Assembly: GCF_019904155.1 (NCBI RefSeq)
Contig: NZ_JAHCMB010000210.1
Location: forward strand, 1 to 36,379
Direction of reading: 5' to 3'
From: Paenibacillus sinensis
GTDB taxonomy: Bacteria > Bacillota > Bacilli > Paenibacillales > Paenibacillaceae
DNA length: 36,379 bases
In this document: piece by piece, positions 7,599 to 15,724 of the stretch
How the letters are laid out: the number at the start of each line of letters is the position of its first letter
Position numbering within the stretch: the stretch's first letter is position 1
Notes under the pieces: model-generated
What the model saw: only the letters and a program-made list of their open reading frames with translations
Databases searched by the model: none
What the model was told of the DNA's origin: nothing
Position numbers and translations under genes: made by a program

Positions 7599-10163
7599 TT
7601 AAGAATGAAGCAGATTGTAAATGGCGACAGCTGCCTCCGCCCGGGTCGTGACACCGGCCGGCTGGAAGGTGTTGTCTCCGCGGCCGCCGACAAGGCCAAG
7701 CGACGAGGCCTGCTTCACATAAGGCAGAGCCCAGGACGAGATGCTGGCGCTATCCTTGAAGGCTGCCGATTGGGCGGCGCTCACCGAGCCATGCAGCTTG
7801 GCGTAGCCGCGCATCAGCATGGTGACCATTTCCTCACGGGTAATGTTCGATTTGGCGCCGAAGGATGCAGCGCTGTTTCCCTGAACGATTCCCGCCTTCA
7901 CGGCCGCTGCCACAGAGTCTGCGTACCAGTCTCCGTTCTTCACATCCTTGAACGCAACTTCACCCTGTTCGGTCAGTCCGAGAGCTCTGACCAGCATGGC
8001 CGTGAACTCGGCCCGGGTTACATTGCGCTTCGGTTCGAACGTCGTACTGCTCGTACCAGTCAGAATCTGCTTCGCGACCAGTTCCTGAATAGCCGAAGCG
8101 GCCCAGTATCCGGACGGAACGTCTCTGAACTCGCGAGCAGGCGCAGACGTGCTTCCACCAGATGTGCCGCTGGACGCTGCCGGGCTCGTAGGCGCCGGCG
8201 TGCTGCTGGCAGACGGAACAGCGCTCGGCGACGGTGAAGGAGACGAGCTTGGCTTAGGAGTACTGGTGCTGCCATTCCCGGCAGCCGGCGTGCTGCTTGC
8301 TGAAGCGGACGGGCTTGGGGAAGGCGAAGTGCTAGGTGACGCACTAGGCGACGCACTTGGGGTTGCGCTTGGTGATACACTCGGCGATGCGGTTGGTGCA
8401 GGCAGTTCCACAGCAACCTCGGCTGCCCGGTTCTCAATAAGCGATTCGAGGGCACGGTGCTTGTTCTGCGTAGTCAGCAGCGAGCTGGACAACTGAACGC
8501 TTGCGGTTCCGGAGTGGGTCTTGTCTGCCAGCTCAAACGTCAGCTTGAGGGCATTCGTATAGTCTCCATACTTCTCGGCCCGGATCGGCTGCGCCAGATC
8601 GGCCGTAACGGTAACTTTGCCGTTCTCGTCCTTGTAATCGAAGGAGCCGGTATCCGGGTTCGCGAGTTCTACTTTTTTGAGGGTAAGCTTGCTTGTGTCG
8701 TAGGTGAAGGAGGTATCCAGCTTCTGCACGGCATTGGCATTCTTGATCGCGTAGTCATATACAATCGTGGAGTCAGGACTGGTTACTTTGGTCTGATCGG
8801 AGTAAATCTTGACCGGCTCGCCGTCTTTGACCAGTCCGTAGGTATCGAGCTTCTCCAGCGTATCCGAACGATAGGTGTCGACGGAGATACTGTTAGGCGT
8901 AACATTAATGGTCGAGAAGGTCGGCGTGTGCAGCTGCATTCTGACCTCGGAATAAATCTCCGGCGTAGCCATCAGCTCATAGTACTTGCTTCCGCTCGCC
9001 GAGTTGGCGGTCACATAGGTATTCCCTGTAGGGTTCACATCGCGTCCAAGGCTGTCCACAAGCTGTCTGCCCTGGACGTTGTCGCCGTTCATGACATAGG
9101 TTCTGACATACGAATGGTCATGGCCCATGAAGATCATGTCCACATCCAGCTTGTCAAAGAACGGGAACAAGTCTGCTCTGAGACCGGTAATTTTCACTTC
9201 GGTCGAGTGCGGTCCGGCTCCATAAATGTCATGATGGAACGTTACGATTCTCCATTTGGTATTGGGAACCTTGGCGACGGTCTCTTCCATGAACTGGCCA
9301 TGCTCGGCCCCGTTCGTATTATTGGTGTTCAGCACCATGAACAGGGTATCGCCGTAGGTATAGTAATAGTCTCCGCTGGCATTGGTGCCTCCGAGCTTCG
9401 ATTCGTTGGGGACGTTGAAATGATAACCATAATTGACGTTGGTGTCATGATTGCCGACTACCGTTGCAACAGGCAGATTCCGCAGAACATCCGGACTTTC
9501 AAAAGCGTCGTATTCAGTCTCGTTAGTACTGTGCTCCACCTGGTCCCCTGCCGACATGATAAAGCTGAAGCCCGGAAAATTGCTTACGGCCTGATTGAGC
9601 GTGTTGTTCCAGCCGTATGTATCATTCGTAACCGAGCCGGAAGCACCGATCTGCGGATCACCAACGAACATCAGCGAGTAATTGTACGGATCCTGTGTGG
9701 AAAAATCATAGTTCGGACTCCAATGACCGCTAAGGCCATCCCCCACCCGGTACACATACTGCGTCGTGGGTGCAAGTCCGGTTACCTTAACCTTATTGGA
9801 GAAATAGACGACATCCGTAACCGTGGCAGCCGGTTCTGCCTCTCCCTTGAATTGCATAATCTTGGACCCGGTCGGAAAGACGCTTCCAGTCATATCCGAT
9901 CTCTTGACGATCTGTACGACGGTATCCACGGGCTGCTCGGGAGAATACCAGGTCAAGTTAAGCTGCGTTTCGTCAGCTCCCGGATTCAGCGCAATGTCCT
10001 TCACGGAATAAGGAACCGCCGCCGTAACCGTTCTTACCGGACTCATCTTGGAGCCAAGCCCTGGCAGCTTCGCGGGCATTACGCTCAGGACCAGCAGCGC
10101 GGACAAGCCTATGACGGAGGCTGTGTACAGCCGCCGCCGGTTCTGACTGAACTTCTTCAACAT
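7599..10163 (-). CDS. SLH-anchored purple-acid-phosphatase-like metallophosphoesterase
   Basis: An 854-residue surface protein. ATG 10163 follows AAGGGGTG. An N-terminal signal/anchor (ASVIGLSALLVLSVMP) is followed by a fibronectin-like purple acid phosphatase N-domain. The metallophosphoesterase core has all five motifs: VGDPQIGAS, SAGDQVEHS, VVGNHDTN, FHHDIYG and MGHDHSYVRT. These ligand residues hold a dinuclear metal centre that hydrolyses phosphomonoesters. Next is a cohesin-like beta domain (about 490-610), then a Ser/Pro/Ala-rich linker of about 90 residues. Three C-terminal SLH repeats (FRDVPSGYWAASAI, FKDVKNGDWYADSV, FKDSASISSWALPY) would bind pyruvylated cell wall polymer. Expected location is the cell surface, acting on extracellular phosphate esters. 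The second gene of the operon. The substrate is not predictable. Confidence 0.93.
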   Translation of the reverse strand: MLKKFSQNRRRLYTASVIGLSALLVLSVMPAKLPGLGSKMSPVRTVTAAVPYSVKDIALNPGADETQLNLTWYSPEQPVDTVVQIVKRSDMTGSVFPTGSKIMQFKGEAEPAATVTDVVYFSNKVKVTGLAPTTQYVYRVGDGLSGHWSPNYDFSTQDPYNYSLMFVGDPQIGASGSVTNDTYGWNNTLNQAVSNFPGFSFIMSAGDQVEHSTNETEYDAFESPDVLRNLPVATVVGNHDTNVNYGYHFNVPNESKLGGTNASGDYYYTYGDTLFMVLNTNNTNGAEHGQFMEETVAKVPNTKWRIVTFHHDIYGAGPHSTEVKITGLRADLFPFFDKLDVDMIFMGHDHSYVRTYVMNGDNVQGRQLVDSLGRDVNPTGNTYVTANSASGSKYYELMATPEIYSEVRMQLHTPTFSTINVTPNSISVDTYRSDTLEKLDTYGLVKDGEPVKIYSDQTKVTSPDSTIVYDYAIKNANAVQKLDTSFTYDTSKLTLKKVELANPDTGSFDYKDENGKVTVTADLAQPIRAEKYGDYTNALKLTFELADKTHSGTASVQLSSSLLTTQNKHRALESLIENRAAEVAVELPAPTASPSVSPSATPSASPSASPSTSPSPSPSASASSTPAAGNGSTSTPKPSSSPSPSPSAVPSASSTPAPTSPAASSGTSGGSTSAPAREFRDVPSGYWAASAIQELVAKQILTGTSSTTFEPKRNVTRAEFTAMLVRALGLTEQGEVAFKDVKNGDWYADSVAAAVKAGIVQGNSAASFGAKSNITREEMVTMLMRGYAKLHGSVSAAQSAAFKDSASISSWALPYVKQASSLGLVGGRGDNTFQPAGVTTRAEAAVAIYNLLHS
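8210..8400 (-). repeat. Low-complexity Ser/Pro/Ala linker coding repeats
   Basis: This stretch encodes repeated PSASPS/SPSPSPS units in the phosphatase linker. At DNA level it shows many near-copies of a 6-9 nt unit (for example ACTAGGCGACGC and relatives). It marks the flexible spacer between catalytic and SLH domains and may vary in length between strains. Confidence 0.7.
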
Positions 10164-10240
10164 TCCAACACCCCTTAACTCAAATTGGTCATGCTTGTAC
10201 CAATATAGGTCGGAATTGTTATCGGAAATGGAGAAAAACA

Positions 10241-11335
10241 TCATCTTTGTATAAATATGCAAATCAATCCGATCAACCCGGCCGCTGCCTGAACCGCGGG
10301 CAGCGGCCGTCCAAACCTGCGCAAAGGATACAGCAGCAGGCATAGAACAGCGGCGGCGGCGAGGAGCGCAGCGGCCGCCCCGGCGCCGAATCCGGCCCAG
10401 GCCGCGGTCTCGACAGGGCGGGCCGCCTGAAGCCCGGACAGCGAGGCGGACAGCCCAAGGCCGTTAATCAGGCCGAACAGCGCGGCTGAGTACGGCAGGT
10501 AGATATCCCGGCCCCGCTCGATCAGCAGGAACAACGCGCCGCCGAGCAGGCTCAAGGACAGCAGCGCCCCTGCGGTGTGAGCCGGCAGGCTGACGGCATG
10601 AAGTGCCGTTAGTACAAGCGCGGCAACAAGTCCTGCGGCGAATGCACCGGCTGCCGCAAGCCTTCTCGCGATCGACCGGGCTCCGGTCAGCAGAATGCCG
10701 AGAAGCAGGAGCGGGATCCAGCTCTGCAGGAGATTGGTTATGCCGAATATCCCGTAATGGACAGCCGCCGATGCAGGCGTCAGACTCCCGGCATGAAGCT
10801 CCTTCAGCTCATTGACGATAACGCCTTCCTTATGCAGGCTTCCAAACTGCATGGTGACATAATTGACATGCCACTGATCGCTCTCAAAGATCAGGTTATA
10901 GCGCAAATTCAGCTCCTGGGGAGTGCCATGAAACGGGTAGTCCAGCACCGCTTCGGCGAAGGGCTGCGGCTCCCCCTCCTTCTGGATGACCTTCAGGCTG
11001 TCCAGCCTGCCTGTCAGCAGGAGCCCGTCCGCCCGCAGCTCCAGGTGCGACAGCATATAATCGGCTACAGCCTCCCGCTTCCCGTTAACAAAGCGATCCA
11101 GCACATCGGCTGTTGACAGCCCTATATCCGGATCGCTTGGATCGGCCGCAGCCCGCAGATCGTACATATCAATCTGCAGCACATAGATAATCCGGCTTCC
11201 GTCAGCCGAAAGGTCCGAATAAGCCACGCTGTTGTTCCCGTGAGCCGATGTCGTCTGCGCCCCTGCTAGCAGAAGCAGGATACAACAGAGGGCCGCCGGT
11301 ACAGCGTACCTGATTCTTCTCCGGACTCTCTTCAT
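10241..11335 (-). CDS. HupE/UreJ-like membrane protein, no EF-hand
   Basis: A 364-residue protein starting MKRVRRRIRYAVPAALCC, with a signal peptide ending near TTSAHG. An extracytoplasmic domain (about 40-190) is similar in layout to the 6300-7457 protein: an early SAHGNNSVAYSDL segment and a mid-domain FESDQWHVNY. Six or seven C-terminal helices (SWIPLLLLGILLTG...LIGLICIFIQ) follow. The canonical HupE histidine motifs are degenerate here, with GLINGLG replacing GLIHGMG. I chose ATG 11335; an in-frame upstream start near 11365 lies before an AGGAGG and would give ten extra residues. It is first in the probable operon with the SLH phosphatase (77 bp gap). Function is unknown; transport or metal handling is only suggested by family. 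Confidence 0.7.
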   Translation of the reverse strand: MKRVRRRIRYAVPAALCCILLLLAGAQTTSAHGNNSVAYSDLSADGSRIIYVLQIDMYDLRAAADPSDPDIGLSTADVLDRFVNGKREAVADYMLSHLELRADGLLLTGRLDSLKVIQKEGEPQPFAEAVLDYPFHGTPQELNLRYNLIFESDQWHVNYVTMQFGSLHKEGVIVNELKELHAGSLTPASAAVHYGIFGITNLLQSWIPLLLLGILLTGARSIARRLAAAGAFAAGLVAALVLTALHAVSLPAHTAGALLSLSLLGGALFLLIERGRDIYLPYSAALFGLINGLGLSASLSGLQAARPVETAAWAGFGAGAAAALLAAAAVLCLLLYPLRRFGRPLPAVQAAAGLIGLICIFIQR

Positions 11336-11469
11336 CTCTTCTACGTCCTCCTGTACGGCCGCCAAGGAGCGGCCTGATTCAAATTACAGCAAGCATAAAC
11401 CCGGATAGTGCGCGCCATGTAAAATAAAGGGTTTCTTTTCGTAAAAAGTAAGACGAGCTTTGCCTTGCG

Positions 11470-11815
11470 GATCGGGGCAGAAATGGAGCGACAGCGGGGG
11501 ACTAGCGGGTCGCAACAAGGCGACAGCGGGGTAGCAGATCATGTCCTCTTACGCGGGGTGATTAGTGCTGTGGCAACGGGGCGACAGCGGGGCAGCAGCC
11601 GTATCTCTCTCGCGGGGTGATTGACGCGGAACAATCAACGCGGTGGACGCGAGACAATCAGCGGGATGGCAGCAGGGCGACAAACGGGCGACAGCACGTA
11701 TCCACCTCTCACGCAGGACGATTAGCGCAGTTTGCGCGAGAAAATCTGCGGGGTGCAACGGGGCGACAGATAGGCAGCCGCCGCATCCCCTCACGCGGGC
11801 ATCACCGGATGCCGT
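11470..11815. repeat. Degenerate GC-rich intergenic repeat array
   Basis: No credible gene lies between 11366 and 11920. The stretch is built of diverged copies of two motifs in alternation: GGGGCGACAGCGGGG (near 11487, 11518, 11580, 11678 and 11763) and CGCGGGGTGATTAGCGC (near 11550, 11611, 11710 and 11795). Spacing between copies is uneven (about 60-100 bp), unlike a CRISPR array. Reading frames across it are short and compositionally odd. It may be a decayed minisatellite or a family of intergenic repeats. Confidence 0.55.
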
Positions 11816-11823
11816 CCAACACA

Positions 11824-11851
11824 AACAGCCCGGAACTCATTCCGGGCTGTT
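11824..11851 (-). terminator. Terminator of the ABC-2 exporter operon
   Basis: AACAGCCCGGAA and TTCCGGGCTGTT form a perfect 12 bp stem with a CTCA loop. It lies about 70 bp after the permease stop. On the minus strand it is followed by TGTGTT, a modest T-rich tail. Confidence 0.75.
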
Positions 11852-11921
11852 GGACCGACCATGGTATGCATTTGGTTATCCCCGCTTAAGTAAAGCTAAT
11901 GGACTGACGGGCTTAATAGCT

Positions 11922-13034
11922 CTAGCGCACCTCAACTTTCCCCTTCCGGTAGATCATGGCGCCTATCGCAAAGGCCACGGCACCCCAGAGCGCGAGAATC
12001 CCGATGCCGCTCCAGAAGTCCGGGCTGGTAATGCCCGAGCCGTACACCATGCCGTCCCGCATGCCTTCGACGAAGTATGTCAGCGGAATAAAGCGGGTCA
12101 CCGGCTTAAGCCAATCCGGCAGACTGCTCGTGGCGAAGAAGACGCCGCTGATGAACATCATCAGGAAGCTCGTCAGGTTCGCAACGCCCATATAGGATTC
12201 GATCGATTTGCTGAAGGAAGAAATCAGATAGCCGATTGCGTTGAACGCCAGAACGCCGATGAAGAAGGCGATGATGAGCACCGGAATGCTGATTTCGAGA
12301 CTGGCGCCAAATCCGTACACGCCGATTGCCGTCAGCAGCACGATCTGCACAAGGCTGAGAACGAAGCGGACCAGCATGCCTCCCATTCCGTACAGTCCCA
12401 TCCGCAGAGGCGTCATGCGCAGACGCTTCAGCAGGCCGGACCTGCGGATTTCCACCATATCCACCATGCCGAACAAGCCGGCTTGGGCCACCGAAAGAGC
12501 GATCATTCCCGTCAGCAGGAAATCGGCGCTCCCAAGCTCGCGGTCCGCGCTCGTCACGGAAGAGGTCTGCAGATGATAGGCCGGTTCCACGCCGGCCGCC
12601 TTAAAGCTGGCGCTTGTCGTATATTGGTCCAGGATGCCGCGGATCGCCTGGGTCGTCGCACCGCTTGCATTCTCGGCGTTCACCACCAGCTTGATGTCCC
12701 CGGTCCCGCTCTCCGGAAGAATAATGGCCGCGTCAACATCCTTCTTCTTCACCCATTCATCGGCTTGAGCCGCGCTTACCGGGTCGGTGGATTTCCATTC
12801 GAATACCGGGATTTGCTTAAGTCCGGCAGCCAAGGATTCTCCGGCGCTCCCCGCGGGATTCACAAGCGCGACCTTGGCCTTGAAATCACTGCTGCTTCCG
12901 GCCCCGAAGATCACCATGAACAGCACCATCAGAATGACCGGAAAGAACAGATTCCAGAACCAGACGGCCTTCTCGCGGAACATCGTTTTGAGCTGGGCGA
13001 TGAACAGCTTCCATAACTGTGTGCCTGTACTCAT
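11922..13034 (-). CDS. ABC-2 type transporter permease
   Basis: A 370-residue membrane protein. One N-terminal helix (WFWNLFFPVILMVLFMVIF) is followed by an extracytoplasmic domain of about 150 residues. Five further helices follow, including LLTGMIALSVAQAGLFGMV, the conserved ABC-2 region EIRRSGLLKRLRMTPLR, and a PLTYFVEGMRDGM segment near the C terminus. This is the layout of ABC2_membrane_3/YhgE-like export permeases. It begins 3 bp after the stop of the ATPase gene, so the two are translationally coupled. Such pairs export lipids, antibiotics or peptides; the substrate cannot be read here. It is followed by the terminator at 11824. Confidence 0.92.
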   Translation of the reverse strand: MSTGTQLWKLFIAQLKTMFREKAVWFWNLFFPVILMVLFMVIFGAGSSSDFKAKVALVNPAGSAGESLAAGLKQIPVFEWKSTDPVSAAQADEWVKKKDVDAAIILPESGTGDIKLVVNAENASGATTQAIRGILDQYTTSASFKAAGVEPAYHLQTSSVTSADRELGSADFLLTGMIALSVAQAGLFGMVDMVEIRRSGLLKRLRMTPLRMGLYGMGGMLVRFVLSLVQIVLLTAIGVYGFGASLEISIPVLIIAFFIGVLAFNAIGYLISSFSKSIESYMGVANLTSFLMMFISGVFFATSSLPDWLKPVTRFIPLTYFVEGMRDGMVYGSGITSPDFWSGIGILALWGAVAFAIGAMIYRKGKVEVR

Positions 13035-13037
13035 CGG

Positions 13038-13967
13038 TCAGTCCCTCCATTCCTTGCCCGTGAAGGCGATGAATACGTCCTCCAGGCTCATTTCCCGAAT
13101 CGATACATGCTGGGTCCGATAGCCTTGCTCCTTCGTGAAGCCGAGCAATACGTACAGCGCCTGTTCCGGCTCCGGCGACCACAGGGTCAGCTTCTCATCT
13201 TCCCGTTCCATCCGGAGAATCTCCGGTATGCCTCGAAGCGCTTCCTCCGTCCGTGTAGCGGCCTCCGCCCCCTCCAGAAAGCTGAGGCGCACCTCCCGCT
13301 CCCGGGTGAGCCGTCCGATCAGCGCCGCCGGGGTGTCCAGCGTGACAACCCTCCCGGAATCCACGATGCAGACGCGGTCGCTGAGCTTCTCCGCTTCCTC
13401 CATATAATGAGTCGTCAAAATAACAGTCTTCCCGATCTCCTTCAGCTGGAGCACAATATCCCAGATGTTCCGCCGGGCCTGGGGGTCCAGCCCGGTTGTC
13501 GGCTCGTCCAGAAAGATGATCTCCGGATCGTTGATCATCGCAAGACCGATCGCCAGCCGCTGCCGCTGGCCGCCGGACATCGATTTGACCCGCTTGTTCC
13601 GGTGTTCGGTCAGATTGATCATGCCAAGCACCTCTTCAACCGGCTTGCTGCGCGGATAGAATGACGCGAACAGATCCAGATTCTCTTCCGCTGTCAGCAG
13701 ATCGAACAGCGCGCTCGACTGCGGCTGTACGCCGATCTTCGTCTTGATCTCGCCGGCATTCCGGCTCCAGGACAACCCCGATACGGTAATGGTTCCCGAA
13801 TCGGGAGGCATAAGACCCTCGATCATCTCCAGCGTCGTTGTCTTGCCCGCCCCGTTCGGACCGATAATGGTGAAGACTTCCCCCCGGTTCACTGTGAAGC
13901 TGATATCCTCAACCGCACGCACTTCACCGAATGTCTTCTTTAATTGATTGACTTCAAGCACCGTCAA
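13038..13967 (-). CDS. ABC transporter ATP-binding protein
   Basis: A 309-residue ATPase of the DrrA/CcmA-like group. Walker A is IGPNGAGKTTT (about 36-46), Q-loop GVQPQSSALF, signature MSGGQRQRLAIGLAM, Walker B IIFLDEPTTGLDP and switch histidine LTTHYMEEAE. The roughly 90-residue C-terminal extension (FLEGAEAATRTEEAL...) is usual for the group. The start is a TTG at 13967 after GGGAGGG. It forms a two-component exporter with the adjacent permease. A TATAAT on the minus strand about 50 nt upstream may be its -10 box, but no good -35 accompanies it. Confidence 0.93.
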   Translation of the reverse strand: MTVLEVNQLKKTFGEVRAVEDISFTVNRGEVFTIIGPNGAGKTTTLEMIEGLMPPDSGTITVSGLSWSRNAGEIKTKIGVQPQSSALFDLLTAEENLDLFASFYPRSKPVEEVLGMINLTEHRNKRVKSMSGGQRQRLAIGLAMINDPEIIFLDEPTTGLDPQARRNIWDIVLQLKEIGKTVILTTHYMEEAEKLSDRVCIVDSGRVVTLDTPAALIGRLTREREVRLSFLEGAEAATRTEEALRGIPEILRMEREDEKLTLWSPEPEQALYVLLGFTKEQGYRTQHVSIREMSLEDVFIAFTGKEWRD

Positions 13968-14066
13968 ACGGTATCCCTCCCAAGCTCCGTTTCTCTTGAC
14001 ACAGATCCATTATATGCTAGGCTTCAACGGAACAGGGACGGTCCTTGAACCGATTTTGCCCTAGGT

Positions 14067-14186
14067 CCCGGGATGTAGGAAACAGACATCCCGGGCGGCC
14101 ACGATGGACGGAAACGCGAAATGAACGGGATCGCTTGATGTGCGAATGCGCAAGATGAGCGGAAACGCACGATGAGCGGAAACGCG
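14067..14186. repeat. Intergenic hairpin and short direct repeats
   Basis: A perfect 10 bp hairpin (CCCGGGATGT, 9 nt loop, ACATCCCGGG, 14067-14095) is followed by three copies of a roughly 15 bp unit related to GATGAGCGGAAACGC (about 14104, 14152 and 14171). They lie upstream of the exporter ATPase and downstream of the nucleotidyltransferase terminator. No protein gene is supported in 13968-14184. The role is unknown. Confidence 0.5.
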
Positions 14187-14227
14187 AAAAAAGCCCGATC
14201 CGGCCGTGAACCGGCTGAATCGGGCTT
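14185..14227 (-). terminator. Terminator of the nucleotidyltransferase gene
   Basis: On the minus strand AAGCCCGAT (14227-14219) pairs with ATCGGGCTT (14199-14191). An inner CCGG/CCGG pairing also occurs, and a T-run follows. It is 43 bp after the stop codon at 14271. Confidence 0.88.
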
Positions 14228-14270
14228 AATCATGAAGAAGCGAAAGGTCCGCCCGGATGACGGCCTGTCT

Positions 14271-15497
14271 TCATACCGTATGCTTCTTTGGCTGCTGCTC
14301 GCTGCCGGCCGGAGCCTCTTCCTGCCGGTCAGTCGCCTTCCGCCATGCCCACAGGAACGGGCGCAGAGGAAAATACAAGAAATACAGACTATGCGGCAGC
14401 GGAAGGGTCTTGGCATCGGCGGCATAGGGATGCAGAAAGCCGAGGGCATAGACCACCCGCTGCCTGAAAGGCAGAATGGCGGGCTGGTAATGCCTGTAAT
14501 GCCTGTCCACGTCGGGCGGAAGCGGCGGATGATGGAGATTGACGGTCCGCACGATATAGAACATGGCCAGGTTCGCCAGCAGGACCGCCTTCGGCCGCTG
14601 CGTCAGGACCGCGAAGCCCGCGTCAACCGGGACGTTCAGCAGCCCAGCCGCAAGAATCAGCGTCTGGCCTCCCACATCGCTGTAATGATAACGCCGGAGC
14701 AGCCCGACCAATCGTCCGGCATCGGGCGCGCGAAGGAGCATCTGCCTGATGTCGAGCAGCCATCTCAGCCTTGACCAGCCATGCCGCGCCCCGTGCGCCG
14801 CCAAATACATGAATAAATCCTCATCGCCGAGAAAGTGGACATTCCGCCCCATCGGACCGCTCGTTCTCCGGCGCTTCCACAGCTCGTCGAAGCCCGGCTC
14901 TTTCGAAGGGGCCGGATTCATCCGCCAATGGACCTCGGCCGTCAGCATCCGTACAGGATGATGGAAGGTCATGTGATGCTGCCTCCATTTCCAGTCCCCC
15001 ATGATCGATTCGAATTCTTCTTCCTTGACGTAGCCCTGAGCGACCAGCAGCGCTTCCGCCTTCTCCAGCCCAGTGATCGGCACAACGAAGTCGAGGTCCC
15101 GTGACGTGCGCAGCGAGAGGTCGCCGTAGAGCTCCTGGGCCAGAACGGGGCCTTTCAGGAAGATCGCACGGATATCCTCTGCCGCAAGCTCATCCGCCAG
15201 TTTCCTCATCTCCGCGCAGAGCTGGAGCATCTGGACGGTGTTGCGGCGGTATTCCGTCTGCAGCACCTGGACGACTTCGGGCGGAACTCCCGGTCCGAGG
15301 CGGCTGATTCTCGGGTAGATATATGGAAAGACCCGGTGATGCACGGCAAGCCGGACAAATAACTTCCAGTCCATGCTGGCTGGCACCTCCAGTTCATCCC
15401 CTTTGTCCTCGGGTGCCGCGTCCGATTGCAGCAGCTTCAACAGAAGCTTCAGCTCCCCGGATATTCCCTCCTGATTCAAGGCGTAACGCTCAGTCAT
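14271..15497 (-). CDS. NTP_transf_5 family nucleotidyltransferase
   Basis: A 408-residue protein with ATG 15497 behind AAGGAGAG. A helical N-terminal region precedes the minimal nucleotidyltransferase core: FLKGPVLAQELYGDLSLRTS then RDLDFVV (about 115-140), giving the RxxRDxD metal-binding aspartates. A conserved AEVHWRMNP and a helical C-terminal half with DLFMYLAAHGARHGW follow. This family (uncharacterised nucleotidyltransferase, PF14907 as I recall) is found in exopolysaccharide and RiPP loci, and nucleotidyltransferases are reported companions of Firmicute lasso peptide clusters. Here it is separated from the lasso cluster only by htpG. Any link to the lasso peptide is inference. The C-terminal tail is basic and low-complexity. 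Confidence 0.85.
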   Translation of the reverse strand: MTERYALNQEGISGELKLLLKLLQSDAAPEDKGDELEVPASMDWKLFVRLAVHHRVFPYIYPRISRLGPGVPPEVVQVLQTEYRRNTVQMLQLCAEMRKLADELAAEDIRAIFLKGPVLAQELYGDLSLRTSRDLDFVVPITGLEKAEALLVAQGYVKEEEFESIMGDWKWRQHHMTFHHPVRMLTAEVHWRMNPAPSKEPGFDELWKRRRTSGPMGRNVHFLGDEDLFMYLAAHGARHGWSRLRWLLDIRQMLLRAPDAGRLVGLLRRYHYSDVGGQTLILAAGLLNVPVDAGFAVLTQRPKAVLLANLAMFYIVRTVNLHHPPLPPDVDRHYRHYQPAILPFRQRVVYALGFLHPYAADAKTLPLPHSLYFLYFPLRPFLWAWRKATDRQEEAPAGSEQQPKKHTV

Positions 15498-15663
15498 GGG
15501 CTCTCTCCTTCATCGGGTACAGCATATTCATAAGATCGTTCTCAAACAATGATTACCCGTCAGCCTCAAGTTTGAAGAGAGCGTACCACCGGAATCCGTT
15601 TTTTGTCAATTGCTTACATTCACTGTGAAGGCCCACTCCGCAGATGTTTCATTCTTGATATAT

Positions 15664-15703
15664 GAAAAAATCCCGCCCGGGCGTTATGCCGGCAGCGGGA
15701 TTT
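15664..15703 (-). terminator. Terminator of htpG
   Basis: AAATCCCGC (15668-15676) and GCGGGATTT (15695-15703) form a stem with an inner CCGG-rich section. On the minus strand it is followed by TTTTTT. It lies about 22 bp after the htpG stop. Confidence 0.9.
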
Positions 15704-15724
15704 ACTATTTTACACCATGAGATT

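Noticed and set aside
8457..10178. Long plus-strand reading frame of 573 codons opposite the phosphatase gene
   Set aside because: It is antisense to a gene with five recognised catalytic motifs, lacks a ribosome site and has no recognisable domain; a product of GC-biased codon use.
11470..11815. CRISPR array
   Set aside because: The repeats are degenerate, spacing is uneven, two motifs alternate and no cas gene is near.
11643..13016. Plus-strand reading frame of 457 codons opposite the ABC permease
   Set aside because: Antisense shadow; the opposite strand encodes a clear ABC-2 permease coupled to its ATPase.
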